A stretch of DNA of 64,000 nt from CAVTRI01 sp963737075 (GCA_963737075.1 CAVTRI010000001.1:744001-808000); one strand, 5' to 3'. Positions 47,046 through 56,576 are shown, counted from the stretch's first letter. Made by a program: numbers and translations. The notes: generated from the sequence alone by a model not told the origin.

Positions 47046-50000
47046 GTGGCGTGGATGTATCCGATGGGCCGGGATTCGGTGGACTACCACCGGCGCACCG
47101 TGCTCGGACGCGGCGACGACTACCCCGGCATGGCCCTCGACTACTACGCCTCCCGCGGCGAGACCCCCCTCTGCTGGGGCGGCAGCGGCGCCGAGACCCT
47201 AGGGCTGGACGGTGCGGTCACCCCCGAGGCCTACGAGGCCATCTACGGGCCCGGCGGGGCCCGCCACCCCCAGACGGGTGAGCGGCTGGTGCAGACGAGC
47301 CGGCCCGGCCTGGAGCTGGTCATCTCCGCCCACAAGAGCGTCGCCGAGCTGGGGGTGATCGGCCGGGCCGAACACATGCACGCCGTCATGGACGCCGAAC
47401 GCGACGCCACCCTCGCCTACCTGGACCGGGTCACCCGCAGCGTCGGCGGCCGGCGGGGCCGGGCGGCGGTGGCAACCCAGACCGGCGGGTTGATCTACGC
47501 CCATACCCGCCACGCCACCTCCCGGGCCGCGGACCCCTGCCCGCATGACCACGTCCTGCTGGCCAACGTGATCGAGATGCGGGATGAGCGGGGCGGGTGG
47601 AAGCGGCCGACACCACCTTGTGGCGGGATCACCTGCACGCCGCCACCATGGCCGGCCGGGTCGCCTCCGCCCGCGTCGCCGTGGGGTTGGGGTATGCGAT
47701 CGAGGCGGATCCGGGCCGGTCCGGCACCTTGCGGCACTGGCGGATCGCCGGCGTCCCCGACGAGGTCATCGCCCTGCACTCGAAGCGGTCGGCGGAGATC
47801 GACGCCGAATGTCGCCGCCGCGGCGACAACTCGTCCCGGGCCCGGGCCGTGGCCGCCCGCACCACCCGCCGGGCGAAAGAGCATCATGTGGAAGGGGAGC
47901 TGGTGGCCCGCTGGCAGGCCGAGCTGGCCTCCATCGGCTGGCCCGCCGAACGGCTGGCCGCCGCCATCGACCAAGCCGCAAGAGAGCTTGGGCCACCCCC
48001 GAAGCTGACCTTCCAGGGCGCCCGCCAGGTGCTGGCCGAGGTGCTCGGGGGGACAGCCCGCTGGCCCGGCGCAAGGTGTTCGCCCGCCGCGACCTGCTGG
48101 TGGAGCTGGCCCCCCACCTGTTCGGCCAGCACCCCCGCCTGCTGGAGGCCCTGGCCGAGCGGGCCCTCCAAGACCCCGAGGTCATCCCCCTCCTGGCCGT
48201 GGGCCGCGCCCGCGAGCGACCCCACGCCCTGGCGTCGGTGCTGGCCGCCGAAGATGCGATCGCCGCCGCCATCGCCCGCCAAACCGAGCGCACCGACGCC
48301 CCCGTCGCACCGCCCGCCGCCGTCCAGGCCGCCATCGCCGACGCCGAGCGCACCATCGGGGCCGCCCTATCCGCGGAGCAGCGGTGCGCCGCCACCGGCA
48401 TCTGCACCTCCGGGCGAGGCGCCGAACTCGTCGTCGGTGTGGCCGGATCGGGCAAGTCGACCCTGCTGCGGGTCGTGGCCGCCGCCTACCAGGCGACCGG
48501 GCACCGGGTGCTCGGCACCGCCACCTCCGGCCAAGCGGCCCGCACCCTGGCCTGAGAGGGACAGGTGGGGGAGTCGCGCACGTTAGCCAGCCTGCTGTGG
48601 CGGCTCGACCACGGGCAGCTGGCCCTCGACGAGCGCTCCGTGGTCATCTTGGACGAGACCGGGATGACCGAGGACGCCCACCTGGTGGCCCTGGCCGCAC
48701 GGGTGGAGGCGGCGGGCGCCAAGCTGGTCCTCGTTGGTGATCACCACCAGCTGGGCGCGGTGGGCCCGGGCGGGGCGCTGGCCGCCCTGGTGCGCCGCCA
48801 CCCCGACCTCGTCCACCACCTTGTCGAGAACCGCCGCCAACACGACCCCGCCGAACGCCACGCCCTCGCCCAACTCCGGGACGGGGATGTCGCCCAAGCG
48901 GTCGCCTGGTACCAGGCCCAAGGCCGCATCCACCCCGTCGCCGACCGCGACAACGCCCTCCCACACGCCGTCGAGGCGTGGGCCGCCGACGTGGCCGCTG
49001 GCCATGACACCGGCCTGTACGCGTGGCGGCGGGCCAACGTGGCCGCCCTCAACCAAGCCGCCCGGGCGTGGATGGAGGCCACCGGCCGGCTCACCGGACC
49101 GGAGCTCGTGTGTCCAGGAGGTAATGGCTACCGGGCCGGGGACCGGGTGGTGACCTTCGCTCCCGGCGCCGACGGCGTCCTGGTCACCTCCCAGCGGGCC
49201 GTGATCGCCGCCGTCGACCCGTCACACGGGACGCTGACGCTGCGCACCGACGACGGCCAGCACGTGCGGCTCGGCGTCGAGGAGGCCGGGGCCGACCGGC
49301 TGGGCTACGCGTACGCGACAACGGTTCATCGTTGCCAGGGAGCGACAACCGAGCGGGCCCATCTGTTCGCTGACGGCGGCGGACGCGAACTCGCCTACGT
49401 GGCTATGAGCCGCGCCCGGGAGTCGACGCAGGTGTGGACGGTGGCCGACGATTTGCCCCAGGCCGTGGATGACCTGCGCCGGGACTGGTCCACCCAGCGC
49501 ACCCCCACCTGGGCGATCGACACCGCCCTCCCCGACCTGACCGGGCTCACCCCCCAACAGTTCCAGGCCCTCCCCACCGGCCAGCAAGCCCGTCTCGCCG
49601 CTCTCCTCCACGCCCAACACACCATCACCGGCAGGGCAATGGTCGGCATCGGGCTGCCCGACCGGGCCGCCACCCTGGGCCAGGCCGAACAAGCCCTGGA
49701 AGCCGCCCGCCGGGCCCGGGCCGACCTCGACACCGGCGGCGGCATTTGGGCCGGCACCCAGGCCGGACGGGCCGTCCGGGACCTGGCCGACGCTCGCACC
49801 GGGCGCCAGCGGGCCGAATGGGCCGCCGAGCACGGCGGCCGCTGGCGGGACCGGCACGCCGCCCGCAAAGAAGCCGCCGAGTGGCCGGCCCGGGAAGCCG
49901 ACGCCGAACAGCGCTTTGCCATGTACGTCGTCCCCGAGGTCACCCGGCTCGACCAGGAGATCGCCCGCCACCAAGCCAGCCTCGACCACAGCGCTGCCCG

Positions 50001-50238
50001 CCACGAGCGCCGGGAGACCGCGACCCGCGCGGTCATCCACGACGGGCTCGAGCAACAGCGTCTCGCCAGCAAGCTCGACGGGCGTCTCGCCGCCGAACGC
50101 GACCACCTCGACGGCGTGCCCTCCGCCGCGGAACAGCGCCTCGCTGCCACCCGCCGGTACTACCAGCAGCTCCAAGGTTTCGGCCGGACGTCACAACATG
50201 AGCAGTCGGTCCCGGAGCGGCCGACGATCGAGATGTAG
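47046..50238 (+). pseudogene. MobF-family relaxase/helicase (TraA/TrwC-like), multiply broken
   Basis: N-terminal TrwC relaxase domain: YYASRGETPLCWGGSGA, then LELVISAHKSVAELGVIGRAEHM and TRHATSRAADPCPHDHVLLANV with the metal-binding His residues. C-terminal SF1 helicase domain: GVAGSGKSTLLRV (Walker A), SVVILDETGM (Walker B), LVLVGDHHQLGAV, TVHRCQGATTERAHLF, and a coiled Arg/Ala-rich tail. Three lesions: a missing G near 47601 (AAGGCGGCC to AAGCGGCC), a G lost from a run near 48052, and an in-frame TGA at 48553-48555. Reading resumes unchanged to 50238. GTG 47046 is preferred for ribosome-site spacing (GTG 47034 overlaps the AGGAGG). Transfer initiation is probably inactive. Confidence 0.86.
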
Positions 50239-50390
50239 GTCCCCGCGCGAGAGACTCGCTCGCTCCGTGACTCGTCGCCAGTCAGGAAGACCTCGTGATC
50301 CTCATGTGGTTTCGGACCCCTCGGGACAACGTTCAAGTCGTCATCCGAGATAGTCGGAGGGGTGCCACGACGTAGTGAAGGGACCCGGCG

Positions 50391-50969
50391 GTGAACTACG
50401 GCGAAGATGAGCAGGTGGCTCTGCACAGCGTCGAAAGCGAGGCGGACATCCATGCTGTGCAGAGCGTCGCAAGTCGCTTGTGGCCGGCCGGTTGGCACCC
50501 GGGCGGCCTCGGCTGGGCGCTCGCCCGTGGGGAACTCGCCGACGACGTCGTCGTCTTTGACGGCGGCGGCACCGTCCTGGGCTGGGCGGGACGTGGCGGC
50601 CACGACGACGGCGAGCTGCTCGCGCAGGTAGAACCGGCCTGCGCCTCTGTTGCCGACGCCCTGGTCGACTGGTTTGTTGCCAGCCCGGCAGGCGAGCTTC
50701 ACATCGAGGTCTACGACGGCGACACAGCCGTCGGCCCGGCGCTCCGACGGGCCGGCTTCACCCCGGGCCCGCAGCCGAGGTCGGTGGGCATGTTTCGCGC
50801 CGCCGAGGGGCCAGAACCGCCGGCGCCTCCCGGCTATACCGTCCGCTCCGTCCGCGGCGATGAGGCCCAGGCCCGAGTGGACGTCCACCGGGCGGCGTGG
50901 CGCCGGAGCAGGTCCTCGCGAATCGCGACGTGCTTGGCTACTTCGACTCGGTGCACTTTCTCTGTTTGA
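50391..50969 (+). pseudogene. GNAT-like acetyltransferase remnant joined to a fragment of another gene
   Basis: About 170 residues look like a GNAT fold: LHSVESEADIHAVQSVASRL, VVVFDGGGTVLGWAGRG, LHIEVYDGDTAVGPALRRAGF, then a second domain start GYTVRSVRGDEAQARVDVHRAAWR. There the GNAT sequence stops. In a different frame from ~50905 the DNA reads EQVLANRDVLGYFDSVHFLCLTCP, resembling the end region of a small P-loop kinase-like protein, which then degenerates before 51000. This looks like a deletion junction. The 152 bp before it hold no recognisable gene. Confidence 0.6.
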
Positions 50970-51048
50970 CCTGTCCACCTGACGTCCTGCGGCACCACAC
51001 CGCGCTTGCTTCCAACCCTGTTCGAAGGGGAGGCGCGTTGTCGACCGG

Positions 51049-51999
51049 TTACACCACCCCCGAACCTGCGCGCTGATCAGCACTTTCTACACAGCCGAGC
51101 CAGAGGTCGGCGAAGGCGTCGCTGTCGACTCCGGTCACCACCTCGGTCGGCTTGCCGCCGGAGGATTCCTCGAAACGCAGGACCCGCTCCTCGAGCCGCG
51201 GCCGGAGGTGCATCGTTTCGACCGCCGCAGCCGGCCATCCGAGAGCAACCGCGCAGGCGACGGGGTCGTATTGGAAGTTGACCAGGTCGTCGGGCAGCCC
51301 CGGATGCGCCCGCCCCAGCTCTGTCATCCGGTAGTCCTCAGCGTGAGCGCGGGCCTGGCGGACCAGAAGCCGTCCCAGGGGCCCCGACAGCTCCGGGCGC
51401 TCGAGGTGAGTGGCCCGCAGATGGGCATGGAGGGTGCCGGGCAGGGTCACAAGCTCCAGCGACCCTGCCGCCCCGAACACGTCGAGGGCTGCCCGGGCAT
51501 CGCACTGCACGTTCCAGTCCATCTCCGGTCCCCAGGGGGGAAGGCCGGCGACGGGAGGGCGGACCCAGCCGCCCATGAGCACGACGCGGACCCGACCCAG
51601 TGCCCCCGGCCAGGCCGCCTCCAAGCTCGCCAGGTTGGTGTAGGGACCAATACCGATCACGACGGCCCCCGCTTCGACCGAGCCAACCAGAAGCTCGACA
51701 GCGGCTTTCTCGGATGGGGGCCGGGCAGCGACCGGCTCTGTCCCCCAATAGCGGTCGTGATCGGGCACCTCTCCCATCGGTCCGCCGGTCGTGAGCGATC
51801 GGCCGGCTCCGGCCTCCACGGGAATGGTCTCACGCCCCGCCAGGCCAAGGACATAACGAACGTAGCTGGCACGCCGACCGTCGGGGTCGGCAACCGTCGT
51901 GATGCCCACGATCTCGATACCCGACCATCCGAGGAGCATCACCAACGCCGCAGCGTCATCCGTATCGCCCGCAAAATCGGTGTCAAGATGGACCTTCAC
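51049..51999 (-). CDS. nucleoside hydrolase
   Basis: A 316-residue inosine-uridine-preferring-type N-ribohydrolase from GTG 51999. It starts VKVHLDTDFAGDTDDAAALVMLLG, the Ca-binding DxDx(4)DD variant, with IVGITTVADPDGRRASYVRYVLGLAGR, VIGIGPYTNLASLEAAWPGAL, VVLMGGWVRPP, MDWNVQCDARAAL, VTLPGTLHAHL and the end FADLW. It appears intact, unlike its neighbours. It is the second nucleoside hydrolase in the window and lies in the element; the first (19853) is chromosomal and only distantly similar. Likely salvage role. Confidence 0.9.
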   Translation of the reverse strand: MKVHLDTDFAGDTDDAAALVMLLGWSGIEIVGITTVADPDGRRASYVRYVLGLAGRETIPVEAGAGRSLTTGGPMGEVPDHDRYWGTEPVAARPPSEKAAVELLVGSVEAGAVVIGIGPYTNLASLEAAWPGALGRVRVVLMGGWVRPPVAGLPPWGPEMDWNVQCDARAALDVFGAAGSLELVTLPGTLHAHLRATHLERPELSGPLGRLLVRQARAHAEDYRMTELGRAHPGLPDDLVNFQYDPVACAVALGWPAAAVETMHLRPRLEERVLRFEESSGGKPTEVVTGVDSDAFADLWLGCVESADQRAGSGVV

Positions 52000-52222
52000 C
52001 TCTACAGCCTCTCCCAACCGAACCGCTCTCGGACGCGACCGAGCCGGTACATCCCTGCAGCAGCCAGGGCCTATACGCCATACCGTCTTCACCCGGCCGA
52101 CGCAACACGACAGAAGCCAACGCCCAAGTTCATCCGCGTCCGGACGCGTTCTTGCGAGTCCACGAGGGTGTGCCACGCGAGGGTGTGCCACGACACGGTT
52201 GAGACTGGCAACGTCGGCGAGA

Positions 52223-53134
52223 ATGGCAGCAGTGAGCCTGGACCCTCCGACCGACGAGCTGCCACAGTACGTGGATCACCTCGGCCCGCTCGGTATCGGG
52301 CGCCGTACGTCGACGAGGTGATCCGTCGCGAGCGTCTCCCCGACGCCCCAGTGGAGGTGCCCGTCGTCGGGACGTTCCCAACGTTCCTGGTCGGCGGTCC
52401 CGTGGTCAAGCTCTTCGGCGCCGCCTTCGAGGGCGGTGAACATTGGGCGGTAGAGCGGGTCATGCACGAGCTGCTCGCCGCCTATCCCGACACGCCTGTT
52501 CGGGGACTCGAGCCGGGATGGCTGGTCGTGGCCGTACCTGGTCACCAGCCGGTTGGGCGGTGGTGCCGTTCGGGAACGGCCGCTGCGCGGCGCTGGCGGC
52601 GAACGCGTGGCCCGACAGCTGGGTGAGGCCGTAGCCGGGCTCCATGCCCTGCCTGCTCCCGCCGCCGTGAAGCAGCGGGACGTCGTCAGCCGCCTCAGAG
52701 GCGGGGCGCCCACCCGTCTGGCCCAGTTCGGATTACCACCGCACCTCGTCGAGCAGGTCCCGGACTTCCTGGCGGACGCCCCCGAGCCGCACACCCTCGT
52801 GCACGCGGACATCACCGCCGACCATCTCTTCCTGTCCGACGAAGAGATCGAGGGAAACATCGACTAGGGGGATACGACCGTTGCTGACCCGTTCTACGAG
52901 CTGGTGCTGCTCGCCTTCGACTGCTTCCACAGCGACCGTACCCTGCTAAGGGCATTCCTCCGCGGCTACGGCTGGCCAGTGGCGGCCGACTTTCCCCGCC
53001 GGGCGATGCAGGCAATCTGTGCGTTCCAGTTCAACGTGCTGCCGAGCGTCAGCCAGCTGGTGGACCTCGACCGCATAGGCTCGCTGGACGGACTCCGGCA
53101 GGCCCTCTTCGGACCACGTTTTCTTAACGCCTGA
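52223..53134 (+). pseudogene. aminoglycoside phosphotransferase (APH) family protein, degenerate
   Basis: Pieces in order: MAAVSLDPPTDELPQYVDHLGPLG (frame a), then VEVPVVGTFPTFLVGGPVVKLFG and ERVMHELLAAYPDTPVRGLEPGW (frame b, nucleotide-binding lobe), then YLVTSRLGGGAVRERPL and VAGLHALPAP...HTLVHADITADHLFL (frame c, Brenner-type catalytic loop). In frame c a TAG at 52865-52867 stands where the family has Trp (ID-W-GDTTVADPFYE), and reading continues LVLLAFDCFHSDRTLLRAFLRGYGW to 53134. At least two frameshifts (~52300 and ~52530) plus the nonsense codon make it non-functional as given. Confidence 0.75.
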
Positions 53135-53267
53135 CTGGGCGACTTTTGTAGATCAGCGACCTGGGAAAACGTCCGTCAGCGCGGCGTTGGCCGGAAGGCA
53201 ACTTTGGAATATCGCCAACGTCAACAGCGCCCGGCCCGGCGAATCCGCGATGACACTTCCAGCCTGG

Positions 53268-54155
53268 TCACGCTTCGACGATGGCGCTCGCTAGAGCGAA
53301 CGCGGCGTCGGGGAACAGGTCGAGGCCGAGGTAGGGGTCGACAACCTCCACCTCCAGCAGCAGCGGACCGCCAGAGCCGTCGACAAGGTCGACGCGGGCG
53401 TAGACGGGTGGTGCTCCGGCAAGGGTCTCGATGTGGGCGACGGTCGCGTCGGCGACGGCGAGTTCTTCGATGCTGGGGTTGACCGGTCCGCTCCAGGCGG
53501 TGCGTTCCCAGGGGCGTTTCACCATCCCCCGGCCGGCTGGGAGGGCCGGACGCTTGCTCACCGCGTGGCGGTAACGGCCGTTCAGGTAGACCGGGTTGAC
53601 CTCGCCGTGATGGTCGGTGGACGCCACGTAGGGCTGGACCATTACGGTCTGGCCGTCGGCGTGGAGCGACGCCACGTGGGCCTGGGCGGCTGTGGTGTCG
53701 CCGGGTCGGTAGCGGGCGGTGGACCGGGCGCCGCCGGAGACGGCCGGTTTGATCACGTACTCGCTCGTCGGCGGTTCCCAGTCGCCTCCGGGCGGCACCC
53801 AGCACGTGGGGATGACCGGGATGCCGGCGGCGGCCAGGTCGCGCTGGTGGCCCTTGTCCAGCCCCCAGCGCAACAGCGGGGCGGGGTTCACGAGGGCCGT
53901 GTGCGACGAGACCGTCTCCGCCCAGGCGGTGAACTCGGCTGGCCGGTCGACGCTGTCCCAGGTCCTGGACACAACCACCCGGCCGAAGGTCGCCCAGTCG
54001 ACGTCAGGATCGTCCCACGCCGCGAGCGTGTTGTCGCATCCCCGCTCGGCGAGCGCCCGCTGCAGCGGTCCGGCGTCGCGATCGGGGTACAGATCGCCCG
54101 GCGCCGCGTCCGGTGTTCTCCGGCAGCACGCGATCGCCACCGCTGGCCTGGCCAC
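53268..54155 (-). CDS. ATP-grasp domain protein
   Basis: A 295-residue protein from GTG 54155, reading VAIACCRRTPDAAPGDLYPDRDAGPL, DNTLAAWDDPDVDWATFGRVVVSRTWDSVDRPAEF, LDKGHQRDLAAAGIPVIPTCW (preATP-grasp to ATP-grasp hinge), SEYVIKPAVSGGARSTARY (ATP-binding Lys and Gly loop), VMVQPYVASTDHHGEVNPVYLNG, YARVDLVDGSGGPLLLEVEVVDPYLGLDLFPDA (metal-binding acidic end). This resembles glutathione-synthetase-fold ATP-grasp proteins that form amide bonds on small peptides. No partner gene fixes the substrate. Cargo of the element. Confidence 0.84.
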   Translation of the reverse strand: MARPAVAIACCRRTPDAAPGDLYPDRDAGPLQRALAERGCDNTLAAWDDPDVDWATFGRVVVSRTWDSVDRPAEFTAWAETVSSHTALVNPAPLLRWGLDKGHQRDLAAAGIPVIPTCWVPPGGDWEPPTSEYVIKPAVSGGARSTARYRPGDTTAAQAHVASLHADGQTVMVQPYVASTDHHGEVNPVYLNGRYRHAVSKRPALPAGRGMVKRPWERTAWSGPVNPSIEELAVADATVAHIETLAGAPPVYARVDLVDGSGGPLLLEVEVVDPYLGLDLFPDAAFALASAIVEA

Positions 54156-54195
54156 CCAACCATCCTGCCCGCGCCTCGCACGGGTGGACCCCCCG

Positions 54196-55335
54196 TTATG
54201 TCTCAGCTGGGCCGGCCACCTCACGCTCGCTTGCTGTTAGGGCAAGGAGGAACTCGGCTTGGCGGTCCCTAACCTCAGCGACCAGTTCGGGGGCGTGGGT
54301 GGGAAACTCCTCCCAGGCGGTGTGGCCAGTGGCCCGTGGACTGTCGAAGATGGCGGCGTCGATTCGGATGGGGGCGGCGCTTACCAGGGCCAGGTTGAGC
54401 GCGTCGCTGGGGCGGGCGTCCACCTGGGCTGGTCCGGCCGGCCCGTCGAGGTGCACGGTGGCGTAGAAGGTCGACTCGGCCAGGGTGGTGATCCTCACCT
54501 CGGTGACCCGCGCCGCGGCCGCTTCTATCAGGCTGGTCGCCAGGGTGTAGGTCATGGGGCGCGGCATCTCGACCGCTTCGAGACTGAGCGCCAGGGCGAT
54601 CGCTTCTGGGGCGCCGATGTAGATCGGCAGCCGCCGGTAGCCGCTGCGCTCTTGGAGCACGACGGCGTGCAAGCGGCGGGTCGGGTCGTCGCCGGCCGAG
54701 CGTCGGACCTCGGTCACCTCCACGTCGACCCAGGTTGTCTCAGTAGTGCCGGGCATGAGCAACACCTCCCTGTCCTCGGGTGGAGCGTCGGCCGCCAGCC
54801 TCGGGGCGAGTGTGGCGCGGGCCTGATGCAGTCGGGCCTTGACCGCGCCGGGGCTGATCCCCAGCTCTTCGGCCGCCTCGGCGTGGGTCAGACCCTGCCA
54901 GTAGAAGGCCCACACGGCCTGGCGCTGGCCGGCCGCCAAGCCCAGCACGGCCTGGCGGACCCGCCGGGCCAGATCGGCCGCCTCGGCCTCTTCATCGGGT
55001 CCCGGCCGGTGGTCTGGCCATTCCGCCGGCAGCGGCCACGTCTCCACCGAGCTGCGCAGCCACCGGCGGGCGATGTGGAGCGCGATAGCCGCGTACCAGG
55101 CGCCGAACCGTTCCGGCGAACGCAGCCGGTCCAGGGCCACCAGCGCGGTCACCGCCGCCTCCTGGGCGGCATCGGCCGCAACCGCGGTGCTACCCACCAG
55201 CCGCCCCACCAGGGCGACGATCATCGGCCGGTGCCGAACGACGAGCATCGCGAAGGCGTCCCTGTCCGCGGCCCGCGCCGCAGTCACCAGCTCGCGGTCA
55301 CTTCGGTCCTCCCGGGCGCGCACGGCCACGTCCAA
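54196..55335 (-). CDS. ECF-type sigma factor fused to bifunctional nuclease (BFN/DUF151) domain
   Basis: A 379-residue two-part protein. Residues ~10-100 are sigma-70 region 2 (DRELVTAARAADRDAFAMLVVRH, DAAQEAAVTALVAL, FGAWYAAIALHIARRWL). Residues ~125-180 are region 4 (LAAGQRQAVWAFYWQGLTHAEAAEELGISPGAVKARLHQAR). Residues ~200-335 are a BFN domain: VDVEVTEVRR, LPIYIGAPEAIALALSLEA, RPMTYTLATSLIEAA, ITTLAESTFYATVHLDGPAG and VDARPSDALNLAL. TTG 55335 or GTG 55329 may be the start. The fusion couples a promoter-recognition module to a stress/nuclease-like module. The function is unknown; no anti-sigma gene is adjacent. Confidence 0.88.
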   Translation of the reverse strand: MDVAVRAREDRSDRELVTAARAADRDAFAMLVVRHRPMIVALVGRLVGSTAVAADAAQEAAVTALVALDRLRSPERFGAWYAAIALHIARRWLRSSVETWPLPAEWPDHRPGPDEEAEAADLARRVRQAVLGLAAGQRQAVWAFYWQGLTHAEAAEELGISPGAVKARLHQARATLAPRLAADAPPEDREVLLMPGTTETTWVDVEVTEVRRSAGDDPTRRLHAVVLQERSGYRRLPIYIGAPEAIALALSLEAVEMPRPMTYTLATSLIEAAAARVTEVRITTLAESTFYATVHLDGPAGPAQVDARPSDALNLALVSAAPIRIDAAIFDSPRATGHTAWEEFPTHAPELVAEVRDRQAEFLLALTASEREVAGPAET

Positions 55336-55419
55336 TAGTGCCGCCCGCCCCTTCCAGGGTTAGCAGAACTGGACCGAGCGTCGGCTATCGAAACCGCGTC
55401 GCGATCTAGCCTTGACGCC

Positions 55420-55449
55420 TTGACGCAAGGTCCCTTAAGCACGTACGCT
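55420..55449 (+). promoter_or_regulatory. promoter and dyad of the toxin-antitoxin operon, probably leaderless
   Basis: TTGACG (55420-55425) and TACGCT (55444-55449) are separated by 18 bp. The expected transcription start, 6-7 bp past the -10, coincides with the antitoxin ATG at 55456, implying a leaderless mRNA. A second TTGACGC lies 8 bp upstream, and CCTT-GACGC-AAGG (55418-55430) forms a small dyad over the -35 box, a plausible autoregulation operator. Confidence 0.6.
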
Positions 55450-55455
55450 GACACC

Positions 55456-55977
55456 ATGGCCGACGCCGAGGCCGTCATCTATGAGGAGTTCCGGAAGGAG
55501 CTCGGCCGGCGGTTGGGCCGCCATGGCGGCCTCCTGGACCAGGTTGGTGAGGGCGAGGCCGCTGAGCTGGGACGGCGGGCGGCGGAGGCGGCGCTGGCGC
55601 CGTTGGTCTGGGGCGAGGCGGTGGGCGAGCGCTGGGATACGACCGAGGCCGCCGAGTTTCTCGGTGTGACCCGGCAGGCCCTGCACGATCGCGTCAAGCG
55701 GGGCACCCTCCTCGGGATCCCTGGGAGAGGTGTCACGTGGTTCCCCACGTGGCAGTTCGATCTCGTGCGCCGCCAGGCGCGGCCGGTTGTCGCCGGTGTG
55801 CTCGCGGTGTTCCACCGCCTGGACCATCCGCTCCAGCCGGTGGAGGTCGCGTCCTGGGCGCGCCAGCCTCGGCCTGAGCTGGAAGGGCTGACGCCGGCGG
55901 ATTGGGTTGCGGAGGGGCGGCCCGACGACGGCGTTCTCACAGCAGCCCGCCACAGTGCAGCCCACTTGGCCGCGTGA
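55456..55977 (+). CDS. antitoxin of RES/Xre-type toxin-antitoxin pair
   Basis: A 173-residue protein from ATG 55456. An N-terminal helix-rich part (AVIYEEFRKELGRRLGRHGGLLDQ) precedes an HTH-like segment WDTTEAAEFLGVTRQALHDRVKRGTLLG, then GRGVTWFPTWQFDLVRR and a MbcA/ParS-like toxin-binding part (VVAGVLAVFHRLDHPLQPVEVASWARQ, LTPADWVAEG). The last 4 bp overlap the toxin start (GTGA), the antitoxin-first order usual for this class. It should bind DNA and the toxin and repress its own promoter; this is inference from the family. Confidence 0.82.
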   Translation: MADAEAVIYEEFRKELGRRLGRHGGLLDQVGEGEAAELGRRAAEAALAPLVWGEAVGERWDTTEAAEFLGVTRQALHDRVKRGTLLGIPGRGVTWFPTWQFDLVRRQARPVVAGVLAVFHRLDHPLQPVEVASWARQPRPELEGLTPADWVAEGRPDDGVLTAARHSAAHLAA

Positions 55978-56576
55978 CGCTGCGCACTCCGCCGGCGGAT
56001 CCCGTCGAGCTGACCGACTTTCCCGCTCGGCCTATCGCCGACACCTTCCCGTATGCCCGAATCCACATGGAAGCGCACGAACCGGAGTGGTTCTGCTCCT
56101 GCGGCGAGCACCGCTTCGACCCGCCACCAGCGGCACCCCTGGCGTTTGGGACGTGTTATCTGGCCGGACACCCCCTCGGAGCGTTCGTCGAGAAGTTCGG
56201 TGATCTGGCTGTCGTCACGAGGGGGCGGGTCGATGAGCATCGGCTGAGCTTCCTCCAGGTGCCCGCCACCCGCCTGGCGAATGTCACCGACCGCCGGGCC
56301 TTGCGTTGGGGAGTGACCGGCGAACTCGCAGGAGGCGGTGACTACGAAGGCGCCCAGGAGTGGGCGCAGCGCTTGTTCCAGGCGGGCTTCGGAGGCATCT
56401 GGTACACGGCGAAGCACGACCCCCGGGGCGATCTGCATTCAATCGCCCTCTTTGGCAAGCCCGGCCTCCACCCGGAGGCCTTCGTCGGCGGATGGTCGGA
56501 GCCGATCGGAGATGACCTGGTGGCCGATGTCGAGGACCGCTTCGGCATCCAGGTCCTTCCCGCTGCACCCCTGTAG
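55974..56576 (+). CDS. RES-domain toxin (NAD+-degrading family)
   Basis: A 200-residue RES-domain protein from GTG 55974: YARIHMEAHEPEWFCSCGEHRFDPP, FGTCYLAGHPLGAFVEKF, LQVPATRLANVTDRRALRWGVTGELAGGGDYEGAQEWAQRLFQAGFGGIWYTAKHDP split over the domain, and SIALFGKPG. The Arg near the start and the Glu of GAFVE match conserved RES active-site residues. Known members deplete NAD+. It forms an operon with the preceding antitoxin and is the last gene before attR, where it could stabilise the element. Confidence 0.85.
   Translation: MTLRTPPADPVELTDFPARPIADTFPYARIHMEAHEPEWFCSCGEHRFDPPPAAPLAFGTCYLAGHPLGAFVEKFGDLAVVTRGRVDEHRLSFLQVPATRLANVTDRRALRWGVTGELAGGGDYEGAQEWAQRLFQAGFGGIWYTAKHDPRGDLHSIALFGKPGLHPEAFVGGWSEPIGDDLVADVEDRFGIQVLPAAPL

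Noticed and set aside
46710..47090. 126-codon minus-strand frame rich in Gly/Glu
   Set aside because: Entirely explained by the C-rich + strand composition; it also overlaps the relaxase start.
53135..53267. Small gene after the phosphotransferase wreck
   Set aside because: Only short frames without a ribosome site; nothing supportable.
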